Shown here piece by piece: positions 40,601-51,053 of a DNA stretch of 64,000 nt. Location: contig NC_080056.1 of the NCBI RefSeq assembly GCF_026212465.1, positions 7,472,517 to 7,536,516 on the forward strand. Reading direction: 5' to 3'. Origin of the DNA: Amaranthus tricolor (taxonomy: Eukaryota > Streptophyta > Magnoliopsida > Caryophyllales > Amaranthaceae). The notes under the pieces are model-generated. The model saw only the letters and a list, made by a program, of their open reading frames with translations. It was not told the DNA's origin and did no database searches. Both the position numbers and the translations under genes were made by a program. Position 1 is the stretch's first letter, and each line of letters starts with the position of its first letter.

Positions 40601-42844
40601 CTGAACATTGAAATGATATGGGAATTTTAGTAGATTGTTTTGAACTCTGATTGGATTATAACTTTACTTCTTGTATCTTAGCTTTGTCAACTTTTTTTTT
40701 TTGTAAGAATAATTTGCGAATTACAGTCTTAAAGTTTAGCGCTTTTGCAAATTGAAGCCTCAATGTTTATTTTTGCAAATTACAGCCACAAAAGTATCAA
40801 AGTTTGCAGGTTCAAGCCAAAACACATAATTCCGACTATTTTGATGGTCGGAATTTTAGGTTAAGTGGTCGGAATTCTGTGTTTTTGGCCTGAACCTGTA
40901 AATTTTGATACTTTGGTGGCTGTAATTCGCAATATATAAACATTAAGGCTGTAATTTGCCAAATTGCTAATTATCCTTATTTTTGACAATTGATATTTTC
41001 TAAAATCTTTTGCTTATTTGAGTCATAACATAATTATTCGTAGTCCCGTGCATTTCACTTGCTGACTTGTGAACATTTTATGTGCATTGCATGATCTAAG
41101 TATATCTCAGATTTTGTATTTATTTCATTGCTTTCTGTCATATTCTTTATGCTTTCATGGCCTTACGATTTGCTTAAGCACATGCTAATCTATTCGAAAT
41201 TACCAACTTGGAAGCTTACTCTTGTATCTTATTCTGACTGCAGGGCACGTCATCCGAAGTTAACTATGATCCTGGATTATCTGAAGCAGTTTCCAAGACA
41301 AATATTCTTGTTGTTGAAGGTTATTTATTTGAACTTCCACATACTATTAAATCAATTACAAAAGCATGCAAGGATGCACACAGCAACGGAGGTCTTGTTG
41401 CTGTTACTGCATCAGATGTGTCCTGCATTGAGAGGCACTATGACGATTTCTGGTTAGTTAAACTTGACAAGATTTATATAACTGATCTTAGTGTCGAGTC
41501 ACATATACAAATACTTGTCATATACAGCTTCTTTTGGTTTAACAATGCTCATTTGGGGGCATATAATGAAGTTATGGAACTCATGATAAATTTTATGGGG
41601 TTTTGTGGAGAATGCAAACGAGTATTGATGTTAAGGGATCTTCACCAGAAAATATTTATCTTTCTTTATTGAAGACTGATCTAAATAAAACTGGGTGGTG
41701 ACAGAAATTAATGAGTGAGTTTGCTAATGGATATGCAATATCTTGGATGTCCATGTGGAATATGCATAATTGCGGTTTTTGTCACTATAAATTACAAAAA
41801 CAACGCTTTCACTCCAAATACATCTCGAGTACATAAGACCACATTAACACCCGAAAATGCCTCTAAGCCTTATCTAATATGGGATCAAAAGCCACTCTAT
41901 AGTTTCTAAATTAGCACCTATCATATTTCAAGGAATCAGCGGGTATGCTGTTGTTCTGGTTCCTATCCCACTACCCACTGCAGTGGTGGATTTTGCACCA
42001 AACTTTCAAGGGGTCATCAAATGGGTCTGCGTAAAATATTGAGAAGGCCAATAGAAAATATCCTACTTTTGCGGAAGGTTGAGGGGCGTGGGCCATTGGG
42101 CCCCTCTACAAGATCCTTGTCTACTAGTCGATATTCGATAATAGCCTTCAAGCTAATTGCTGGCTACATTTCTGCTCTAAATTGGTACATAAGCATAATT
42201 ATCTAAGGTTCCTTTTTTCGTTACGGATACATCAGTATGTAAAGCTGTATCTATGAATTTCCAAGTGTCTTTTGGTGCATTTAGTAGACTTTCTTTAGTA
42301 GGGTTATTGAATCAGATCCCCTCCGTTCATCAAATTAAGATCTCTTGAAAACTGTCTCTTTCGAGCTACATTATGTGTTTTCTTCCAAGAAATAACTAAT
42401 ATACGGCATCTCATATATTTCAGGGAAATAATCGGGAACTATGCTGATATAATATTTGCAAATAGCGATGAAGCTAGGGCTTTGTGTAATTTTTCATTGT
42501 CGGAAAGCCCAATTTCAGCAGCAAGGTATTTAAGCCATTTTGTCCCACTTGTTTCTGTAACGGATGGCCCCCGAGGATCCTACATTGGTGTCAGAGGGGA
42601 AGCTATATACATCCCTCCGTCACCTTGTGTACCAATAGACACATGTGGAGCAGGAGATGCATATGCTTCCGGGATTTTATATGGTATATTACGAGGCGTA
42701 TCAGATCTGAAAGATATGGGTGCATTAGCAGCCAAGATTGCAGCGGTAGTTGTTGGCCAACAAGGGACTCGACTTAGGGTTCAAGACGCTGTTGAATTGG
42801 CAGAGTCATTACATTCTGTCTCGAGGATTCCTCAATTCGACTAG
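31671..42844 (+). CDS. Plastid-targeted PfkB-family carbohydrate/nucleoside kinase
   Basis: Five exons: 31671-32141, 33350-33612, 39422-39539, 41244-41452, 42424-42844; 1482 nt, 493 aa, all GT-AG and in phase. Residues 1-100 are Ser/Thr-rich with little acidic content, fitting a plastid transit peptide. An acidic linker ([12 protein letters not shown]) follows, then the kinase domain from [13 protein letters not shown]. Visible PfkB features are the Gly-rich [17 protein letters not shown] (about 201-217) and the second signature [12 protein letters not shown] (about 426-437), where the second Asp is the expected catalytic base. [15 protein letters not shown] and ANSDEA are typical of a plant subgroup often annotated adenosine-kinase-like. 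The substrate cannot be told from sequence. Intron 2 is 5.8 kb because it carries a Ty3 element; introns 1 and 3 carry a LINE fragment and a hairpin MITE. Confidence 0.93.
32695..32935 (+). mobile_element. RTE-type LINE 3' fragment
   Basis: Translating through breaks gives [20 protein letters not shown] followed by NRIEWN and LANPN-like residues, the conserved C-terminal tail of plant RTE/LINE reverse transcriptase proteins. It ends in TTGTTGTTGT, as RTE elements end in TTG repeats. It lies in intron 1 of the PfkB gene and is 5'-truncated, as is usual for LINEs. Confidence 0.6.
33622..33986 (-). repeat. 3' LTR of the Ty3/gypsy element
   Basis: On the plus strand it reads TGTAAAGAATC to GTTCTTGCA, 365 bp. 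It has a longer TA run (ATATATATATA) than its partner. Confidence 0.95.
33965..38619 (-). pseudogene. Defective Ty3/gypsy gag-pol polyprotein with chromodomain
   Basis: The first 1029 codons (38619-35530) hold gag, the zinc knuckle [14 protein letters not shown] (about residue 365), protease [12 protein letters not shown] (about 445), RT with [20 protein letters not shown] and [10 protein letters not shown], and RNase [19 protein letters not shown] at 35530-35532 interrupts, then the same frame continues from 35529 with [10 protein letters not shown] and the integrase ([31 protein letters not shown]). Near 34850 the frame shifts into [13 protein letters not shown] and [13 protein letters not shown]. 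Another shift lies between about 34590 and 34540. The last frame ends with a chromodomain ([19 protein letters not shown], near 34100) and stops at 33965, inside the LTR. The protease reads DPG where DSG or DTG is usual. Confidence 0.93.
33987..33999 (-). other. Polypurine tract of the Ty3/gypsy element
   Basis: The minus strand reads GGGTGGGAGGTAA directly before the 3' LTR, as required for plus-strand DNA priming. Confidence 0.8.
38639..38650 (-). other. Primer binding site of the Ty3/gypsy element
   Basis: The minus strand reads TGGTATCAGAGC, complementary to the initiator tRNA-Met 3' end, four bases inside the 5' LTR. Confidence 0.9.
38655..39017 (-). repeat. 5' LTR of the Ty3/gypsy element
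   Basis: 363 bp, TGTAAAGAATC to GTTCTTGCA on the plus strand; the minus-strand primer site lies just to its left. Confidence 0.95.
39788..40200 (+). repeat. Possible LTR fragment in PfkB intron 3
   Basis: The stretch begins TGTTATTAATTTA after GGACATGGACGAGC, a string I associate with the 3' end of plant gypsy internal regions. It holds AATAAAAG and ends near TTATACACA. No partner LTR or target duplication was found; boundaries are approximate. Confidence 0.3.
40706..40980. mobile_element. Hairpin (foldback) MITE in PfkB intron 3
   Basis: The left part (AATTACAGTCTTAAAG, GCAAATTACAGCCAC, AAAGTATCAAAGTTTGCAGG, TTCCGACTATTTTGATGGTC) is mirrored as its reverse complement on the right, almost to the middle near 40850. 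The whole 275 bp can fold into one long imperfect hairpin. No coding capacity. Confidence 0.8.
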
Positions 42845-43500
42845 AGTTTACTCATGTTCGTTCATACCATGTATGCCGAACATAGCGAATTTTTCATATT
42901 AGTCCGCTTGTCTATATTAATTTGTATTCTTCATTGTATATTACTGATCATAACTCAAAGAGGAAAATCACTTTACTTCTTGTTTGCTTCGTTAAATCCT
43001 AGCTTTTCAAGTAAGAGTGACTTTGGTCTTCGAGTAGGGTGCCAAAATTTGCAGCCAAGAATGGATATGTCGTATCGTATGCATGTGGAGTCTTGAACGT
43101 TGAACCAAGACAATGGCGAGTAATGAGATATTTTCAAACCTTCTATTTATGTATTGATTTTTGTTTTCGGTTTCAATACAGAAATAAAATCTATTTTGAA
43201 AATTTAATTATTAAAACATGTTTTGGGCGTGCCACTTACAAGTAGAAATTAAACATAAAGCTTTTTGGGCAATAACTTATTAAGGACCTTCAACTTTAAC
43301 CTCTAAGATTTGATCTAAATTGACTTGAGGAGATTCGTCTAAAGGCATATGAAACTTCACGTTTCTGCAAGGAAAGAGCAAAGAGGTTGCATGATAAAGG
43401 AATTTAAGGATGGAGAGCTCCTACTTATATTCAACTCCTGTTTTGTTAGTTTTTTGAAAAACAAAAAGCATGGTAGAATGACCCATGTCCGTTAATTGTG
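42845..43500. other. 3' flank of the PfkB gene
   Basis: AT-rich downstream region holding the likely 3' UTR. No second gene is seen. Confidence 0.5.
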
Positions 43501-43539
43501 CTGAACAATGAAAAGAGAGACCTTCAAATTTAACGGTTG

Positions 43540-45570
43540 TAGAAATTAAAGAAAAAGAGAGTTTAAGGAATAAAGGTGATGAGATTTTTAAGAAGTCGAA
43601 AGGAAAAAGACAGGAGCATGGTTATCAGAATTCCGATTCTGATCTACGATTATTCGATCTTACGATTCAAAAATAAGTAACCAATTCGGATCGTAGGTAG
43701 GATTTTAATGTGGTACAATCGTGCGATCACACTTTGCTCAAGAATTTAGGTGGTATGATCATAACACGATTCTACGATCCTACGATTTAATGATCCGTTC
43801 CTACATGGGTAGTTTCAATCGTAAAATATTTTCATATAATACATATTTCAATTACGTATAGATAAAGAATTACAATAATTATATCAATACCTTTGTAAAA
43901 TTCAAGTTTTTCTTGATTTGCAGTTTAACAATGATTATTATAAGTTTTTTTTTTTAAAACATTCTAGATGAAGTCAAATAAGTTTTTACTTATACCTTGA
44001 AAATTAAAAAGAGAACAAATAAAATTGATAATCAGTAATGTAATTCAAAGCATATTAATGCATTTTGTAGGATCACACAATCCTACGATCCAATTCTACC
44101 GATTTTGATCCTATCCCCTCAACAATCCTAGGTAGAATTCCGATCCTTATTACCTTGGACAGGAGAAAGAGTTAATCAAGGAAAATTGCAGAAATTAAAG
44201 GAAAAGAGAGTTTTAAGAATAAAGGTGATGAGACTTTAAAGGAGTCGAATAAAAAAAGACGGGAAAAAGAATTAATCCAGGAAATGCTTGAGTTAACAGA
44301 GAAAAGTTAGGAATGTGTAGGAGAAGAGAAAATGTAGTATTAGTTTCATCTTCAACATTCATTTATAGGGAGTATGCAATATATATACCCCTTAGGATTA
44401 ATTTTTATTTCATCAGTTGTAATTCACATTATTAGAAAGTTTAATATAAATTAAGAGAGGTTTATTTCTTAAGTTATATTTTGTTACTTTATATTTGGTA
44501 ATTTTGTCTCATTCCTATAGTTGCATTTTGTGAGAGGTGTTATATTTCGCATTATTTTATAATTGTCAAAAGGCCAAAATCCATTGCAGTTAGAGCTGTC
44601 ATATTGTGAGAGCCTGAGAGGTGTTATATTGCATATTGTCTCATTCCTATAGTCTCATCACCTTTATTCTTAGAACTCTCTTTTCCTCTAATTTCCACAA
44701 ATTGTTAGAGCTGTAGCAAAATTTGGTCTTCTAATAGTTATAAAATAATATGAACTATAATATCTCTCACAAAATACAACTATAGGAATAAGACAAAATA
44801 ACCAATATAAAGTAACAAAATATAATTTAAGAAATAAACCTCTCTTAATTTATATTAAACTTTCTAATGATGTGAATTACAACTGATGATTTAAAAAACT
44901 AAACTTAAGGGGTATATATATTGCATACTCCCTGTAAAGCATTTTCTCTTCTCCAACGCACTCCTAACTTTTCTCTGTTAATTCAAGTATTTTCTTGATC
45001 AACTATTTCTCCTGTCTTTTTCCTTTTGATTCCTTAAAAGTCTCATCACCTTTATTCTTATAACTCTCTTTTCCTCTAATTTCTACAAATATTAGAGCTG
45101 CAGCGGAATTCAGCCTTCTAGTAGTTATAAAATAATATGAACTATAACACCTCTCACAAAATGCTAACTATAGGAATGTGACAAAATAACCAATATGAAG
45201 TAAAAAAATATAACTTAAGAAATAAATCCTCTTATATTTATATTGAACATTCTAATGATGTGAATAACAACTGATGATTTAAAAAACTAAACGTAAGGGT
45301 TATATATATTGCGTACTCCCTATAAAATGAATGAAAATAAGGGTTATATATATTGCATACTTCCTATAAAATGAATATTAAAGAGGAAACTAATCCTACA
45401 TTTTCTTTTCTCCTACGCATTCCTTACTTTTCCCTGTTAATTTAAGCATTTCCTTGATTAAATATTTTTCCCGTGTTTTTTCCTTTAACTCCTTAAAAGT
45501 CTCATCACCTTTATTCTTAAAACTCTCTTTTCCTTTGATTTCTACAAGAGTTGACAAATCAACAACTATA
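43540..45570. repeat. Foldback repeat array (three related arms)
   Basis: A module recognisable by AATAAAGGTGATGAGA and AGAGAGTTT occurs on the plus strand at about 43545-43616 and 44166-44345, and inverted at about 44655-44700, 44995-45110 and 45395-45550. A second module (GTATGCAATATATATACCCC) occurs at about 44370 and inverted at 44910, 45300 and 45345. Arms 44166-44590 and 44700-45115 thus form a large inverted repeat, with the right arm repeated once more at 45120-45560. A hAT-type MITE interrupts the left arm. Confidence 0.75.
43609..44165. mobile_element. hAT-type MITE nested in the foldback array
   Basis: The 541-bp insert (43617-44157) has an 8-bp target duplication GACAGGAG (43609-43616, 44158-44165). 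Its ends, CATGGTTAT and (complement) CAAGGTAAT, are related inverted repeats followed by AATTCCGAT/GATCGGAATT. The 8-bp duplication points to hAT. It contains many GATCGTAGG-like palindromic words and no coding frame. Confidence 0.78.
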
Positions 45571-45573
45571 GAG

Positions 45574-45912
45574 CTAGGAGTGTGCATCGGTCCAAACCCG
45601 GATCGGATCGACAGAAATCTGTTGGATCGGAAGATCGGATTTTTATCAGACCGGTTTAATCTGGTCCAGTCTCGGTCTAACCCAACTTCCTCCTGGTCAG
45701 TTCGGGGTTTAGGCCGGTTAGACTAGAAAGCAATTTTTAATACCAAAAATAAATTAAAATATGGAAGATTTTAAAATAATTTAGCAAATTAATTATTATA
45801 AAATTAAAATATTTGAGTTAAAAAAACTATTTTGTGTTAGAAATAAGAAATATAAAGTCCTTTAGATAAGCATATACATAAAAATCGTAAATATTATTCC
45901 TCTTCAAAATTA

Positions 45913-46009
<97 letters not shown>

Positions 46010-46181
46010 GGTCTAATTCGGATTTTTTCGAGCTTAGACTGGATCGGACCGAAAACCCGAAATAACGAATAAGTAAGACCCAAAGCCTGGACCAGATGCA
46101 ACTGATCTGATTCAATTTAAGTCCGATTTCAACCGATTTCGGTCCAAACTGCCGTTTCGATTTTATTTTGCACACCCCTAC
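45574..46181. mobile_element. hAT-like MITE containing a TA microsatellite
   Basis: The ends CTAGGAGTGTGCA and (complement) TAGGGGTGTGCA are inverted repeats. The interior is rich in GGATCGG/CCGATTT words that could fold back. Candidate duplication ATAGAG/ATAAAG is imperfect. A (TA)n tract at 45916-46007 lies inside. Confidence 0.6.
45916..46007. repeat. (TA)n microsatellite
   Basis: About 46 TA units without visible interruption; the length is likely variable. Confidence 0.95.
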
Positions 46182-47450
46182 ATAAAGAAAAAAACCTTTG
46201 GAGCTCACAATAGTCACAAGTTAATAACCCATAAGTTCAAGCCAATATTCCAATGAGTATCGTACAACTAATGACCTCAAAAAACACAATTTATGTCTAT
46301 ATAACTTTTTAATCTCTTTCGATCTCATGTGTTTGTGGAAGAGGACATTAATGTTTTAGTCCTATTTATTTATATAATGCTTGGACTAGCTTGAGAGAGG
46401 GCACGCATCTCATTTTTGACATATGTGTTTGTGTAGTCTTAATACTTTTTAGCAAACTTAGTTGCTTCCATGGTTGAGTTTATTCTTTTCCTAATTGAAT
46501 TAAAGTAGTGTCATTATTCATATTGACATGAAATTAAAACTAGTTTTTTTTTTTTTTTTTTTAATAATTAAAACATATTTTTTCCTAGAATTAACATTAT
46601 TTTTTTTAAATCTATCATATTGAATATGCCCCTTTTTGTTGCCATGACTCACATTAATTTTTCGATTTTCCTCTGCTCATTTAATTTATTTTTTCATTTC
46701 ATTTTTACATTATTACCACTATTATTTACTTTTCTTGATTTTTTTACCTCAAATGTAGTTAGTGTTATTTCTTTGGTACATAAGGAGAACCACTCGGTCT
46801 TCTCTATGTGCCATGAAATTAAAACAAAGAGAAATGAAGTAACTTTTAAGAGAAGTATGGAAAATTGTAATACTTTGTCATTTGGTCAATAAATGTGATA
46901 TTAAATAGAGATGATGAAATGTGTGGAATTGTGGCAGATACTTTCTCATTCCATTCTACTTCTACTTGCAATTGATAGTGATATTTTCCCACACATGTTG
47001 TAACAATTAATTGCAAGTATTTCAAAATAATGATAATTTAAGATAAGACTTTAATTGTATAAATTATATTAAAAGAAGATAGTAGTGTTCATTTTCATAG
47101 TAAGAAAAAATGCAAAATTAGTATGACAACTCAAAAAATAAATTAATGTAAATTCAGTGGGAAATACGGAGTAGAATCAGCCTAAGCAAATCTATTTGAT
47201 GATCCGTAAATCCGAGAATTCGATTAAAAATACTATTTGAATCTAAGGATATCAAATTTGAAATTATAATTAAAATATAGGATATCAAAATTTTAAGATT
47301 TAGATACCCGACTATCCGATATTTATAGAATAGTCAGATATCAAATATTAAAATTTTAAGATTCAGATACCCGACTGTCTGATATTTATAGAATAGTGAG
47401 ATATCGGATATTTGATATTATTTCGGATAGTTGGATATCGGATATTTCAA
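46182..47450. other. Intergenic AT-rich region, no gene seen
   Basis: Contains repeated GATATCGGATAT/CCGACTATCCGATAT words at about 47200-47445, similar in style to the 60839 MITE and perhaps a remnant of that kind of element. No supported coding frame. Confidence 0.5.
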
Positions 47451-48113
47451 TGGAGTAAAACACTCTTACAAATGAAGTATTACAATTGAGTAAGAGATAA
47501 ACAAAGACTATGTGTTTGGCTTAGGAGTTATGTATTTGATGTGTTTTGGATGTACATGAGAGCTCACTATTTATAGAGATGAATATAATTAATGAGCAAT
47601 ACAATATTAATGCTATGAATTAAATATAACAAAACTGCTACAAGGACTTTGAAATGCCAAAACAGAATCGAGCCATATGGGTGCTCGTTCGAGCAGCCTC
47701 CTGTTGCAGCTACCGACTTCTTCTATATAGGTTGCTCATTCGAGCATATACCTGCTCGTTCGAGCACTTGAACAGCCAACACTCTGTGACATTCTAACCA
47801 TCAAGCTCGTTCAAGGCAAATAGCTTCACCTAGATGCCTCGTTCAAGGCATCTTTGACTGGGCCATAATCTCTTGTAATTCCTCATTAATTTCATTTTTC
47901 ATGCATCATAATATCCTTGTTTAAGTATCTCAATCAATATTCCATAACTTTAGGCTTAACTCATACATTTAAACATCATCATAAACATCCACATTCAACA
48001 CCATTAAGTCTTATACTTAACTCACCCATTTACACACTCTCGTAGAATTTCATCCCAAGAGTCACACATGAATGCATACATCAAATATGCATTCAAGTCA
48101 CACCATTACTTCA
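47451..48113 (-). repeat. Probable solo or truncated LTR
   Basis: The 663-bp segment starts TGGAGTAA and ends TTACTTCA, a TG...CA pair with inverted termini. Read on the minus strand it has a TATA-like CTCTATAAATAG (about 47565-47580) in promoter position and several CTCGAACGAGC palindromes upstream. No target duplication was seen, so deletion or old age is likely. Confidence 0.5.
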
Positions 48114-49735
48114 ACGGTGCTCACTAGCTGGATGTAGAAAGAAGACGTTAACCGTTAGATAATGAAGATGTGGCGAAAGATATAACCAACGAACAACGGT
48201 GCATTATGTATTTACAGATAAGAGTCGTACAGGCATCTGGAACCTAGAGGGTCCATAATTAACCACATATTCCCTTAAAATGTCTACCTCTAACTACTAG
48301 TAGGTCTCATTACGCACACTACAAGACATATGGCAGGATGAAGTAGTCTTCTTTTACCGGTAATACCAGTAAAGTTAATTTATACGGTTAGTCTTGCATA
48401 AGAATATCTCAGTATGAAATAAGCTCGTATAGTAAGTTCATTTAACATTTAATTATCGACAAAATGTTTTACACTTATAGTAATTGTAACTCCGTCCCTA
48501 TTGACAAAATATCAGTTTTTTATATTTTTTATCAAACACAATTAGAGATATTTAGAATTTTATCGATAAATATGTAAAATTAAGTGAAACATTTAGTTAA
48601 AATAGAAATGAGTATTTAATTCATAAGGTTGAGATGTGGAAGTTCAATATTTTAATAACTTCCAAATTTGTTTCTAATAGTCTACTAAAGTTCCTAAACA
48701 AAATGTGGTTGGTTGCCCACGCGTTGCAATTGTTAAAAGTGTAAAGTGGGCCTATATCTCCTTTACTGGCTTTACACTGGAGAGTTTAATTAGCTTCCTA
48801 AGTAATTCTCCTTACACTATAGTCATAATAACAAAAGAGACATCATTATTATCGTATTCGGTATATGCGTTTATAGAAAATAATTAGGTAAAAAACAAGT
48901 AAAAAAAGATGTAAAAAGCAAAGGTAAAAACAAGAACACCAACTGAAAATCGACCATGTCGACATTTCAACATTTTAGGGCTTATGAACCCTATTTAAAA
49001 ACTATTAATCGCTGCTAGGAACAGCCAAAAGTCAAACAAACTCAAGCAACCCATCTTAGGTCATGTATACCAATTACCAAGATCACTTGCTAGGGAGCAA
49101 TAAGTACTCTTTTTGTCCCATTAATATTTATCATTTAGTAAATCTCATGTGCAACGCCGTTTATGTGCAACCTCCATCAATTCAGCCCCGCTTAATAAGT
49201 TTTCCTAAATTGATCTAAACCTTAGAATGCCTTCCAAGACGTAAATTGTCAATCATAGTACTTAAATTGTCAATTCCAAGCATTAACCTCAACATAGACC
49301 TAACCTATAATTTATTTGTTTAATATTTATTTTTTATATATAATGTGTTTTTTAAATTCAAGTTTGATACTAAGAGCCAAATCCCAAATAACGTTGAAAT
49401 TGGTCTTTTAAGCCTTGACTTTGGACTAAGTCTTGGAATTGAAATTTAAAAAAATAAATAAATTATAATATCAAATTTAAGAATTAACACCAAATCCATT
49501 TATGTTTTGAAATTAGTCTTTTAAATCTTAGGTTTGGCCTTATAGGTCTTGAATTTGATCTTTAAGTCTTGTATTTGGTATAAAAGTATTAGAAAAATTG
49601 AAAAAAATTAGATCACGGGCTATTTGACCCATTTATGAAAGTTACACCCATATAAACATTGCATACAAGATATTTTCACCAGTTATTTGATTCGTATCAC
49701 TTATTTTTTCTTCGATTATTTTAAGTAATTTTTTC

Positions 49736-49817
<82 letters not shown>

Positions 49818-50500
49818 AATCTCCAAATTGGACCATTTAATAGAATAGACATTTATTACATTTTCAAGTCCAAAATATTATCGATATAAACAAAAGCCAA
49901 CTTATTCAAAATTCTACTTAAAACTATTTAATACAAAAATAAAATACGATAATAGTTATACCATCATCATAACATTCTAGAGTGAAATCTTTTTATAAGA
50001 GAAATAAGAATCGCATGAACAAATTTGAAAAGATAATAATGTCAACAAATAGTAGTATTTTGTTACAGATATAGTTATTATAAATAGATTTTTTTTTATT
50101 TTTTTTATTTTTTCTTTTTCTTCAAATCTACACAAATATCTATACAATCAGTATATCACTTTATGACAACCTTCACCCTTTCCATCCAGCATACACTTCA
50201 TTTAAAAAAAATTAAAAAGTATTATCAGCTTATCTACCATAAATAAATACAGATTTACTACATTACATTACATATAATACAATTATGATGTGTATATACA
50301 TATACTTTCGTGTACAAAAGGATTTCTTAAAAGGGGAAAATAAGTCATAGTTCTTAACTATGATCCTGTTGGTTCTATTTCATATATGTATATATATAAC
50401 AGTATACCTTTTCCGAACTACCCATATGTATATGTACATCTACAATACCTCAAACATACAGTACCTCCTATCTTTTTGTATTTAATACAGCACACAAATT
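48114..50500. other. Intergenic AT-rich region, no gene seen
   Basis: Includes a possible MITE fragment near 48487-48605 (CTCCGTCCC at one end, GAGTA at the other) and a TA microsatellite. Nothing else recognisable. Confidence 0.5.
49741..49812. repeat. (TA)n microsatellite
   Basis: About 36 TA units. Confidence 0.95.
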
Positions 50501-50512
50501 AGCATAGCCATA

Positions 50513-51053
50513 ACAAACAACCATATCCTTGTTACTCACCCCGTCCATTTAAATTTGTTATAACACGAAAATAACGCACGCCAAGGTTATATATAGCAAA
50601 CTGAAATGGATAGAACGAGTATAATATAATACTAGAGACGTTGCGGTATCGAGAAGCGCCCAGGTGGAACTCGGTGAGGTATCCCCTTCCTACGTTTGAC
50701 GGATCTATATAACAAATAACCATATCGTTGTTACTACTCTGTCCTTTTGAATTTGTTATAACACAAATATAACGTGCGCCAAGGCTATAGCAAATTGAAA
50801 TGGATAGAACAAGTATAGTATAATACTAGTGATGTTGCAGTATCCAGAAGCGCCCCGAGTGGAATTTGGTGAGGTATCACCTTTCTACGTTTCACGAATC
50901 TAATAACGCCAAGGCTATAGCAAACTGAAATGGATAGACGAGTATAGTGTAATACTAGTGATGTTGCGGTATCGATGTTTTCTCAAAATTGGATGAGAAG
51001 CGCCCCGAGTGGAGCTCGGTGAGGTATCCCCTTCCGACGTTTGGTGGATCTAT
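50513..51053 (-). repeat. Tandem copies of the PLATZ C-terminal motif and 3' flank
   Basis: Three units, 50513-50708, 50709-50901 and 50902-51053 (the last about 45 bp shorter at one side). Each contains GCCAAGG, TGAAATGGATAGA, and the segment encoding [12 protein letters not shown] residues on the minus strand. The unit at 50902-51053 contains the real gene end; the other two lie downstream of the stop codon. The middle copy reads KRRKVIPHQIPLGALL and the outer copy [15 protein letters not shown]. Confidence 0.88.

Noticed and set aside
45894..46217. Minus-strand frame rich in alternating Tyr-Ile
   Set aside because: It is the translation of a TA microsatellite inside a MITE.
50532..50723. 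A separate small gene encoding a PLATZ-like tail
   Set aside because: It is a duplicated fragment of the PLATZ final exon without its own start region or the zinc-binding core.
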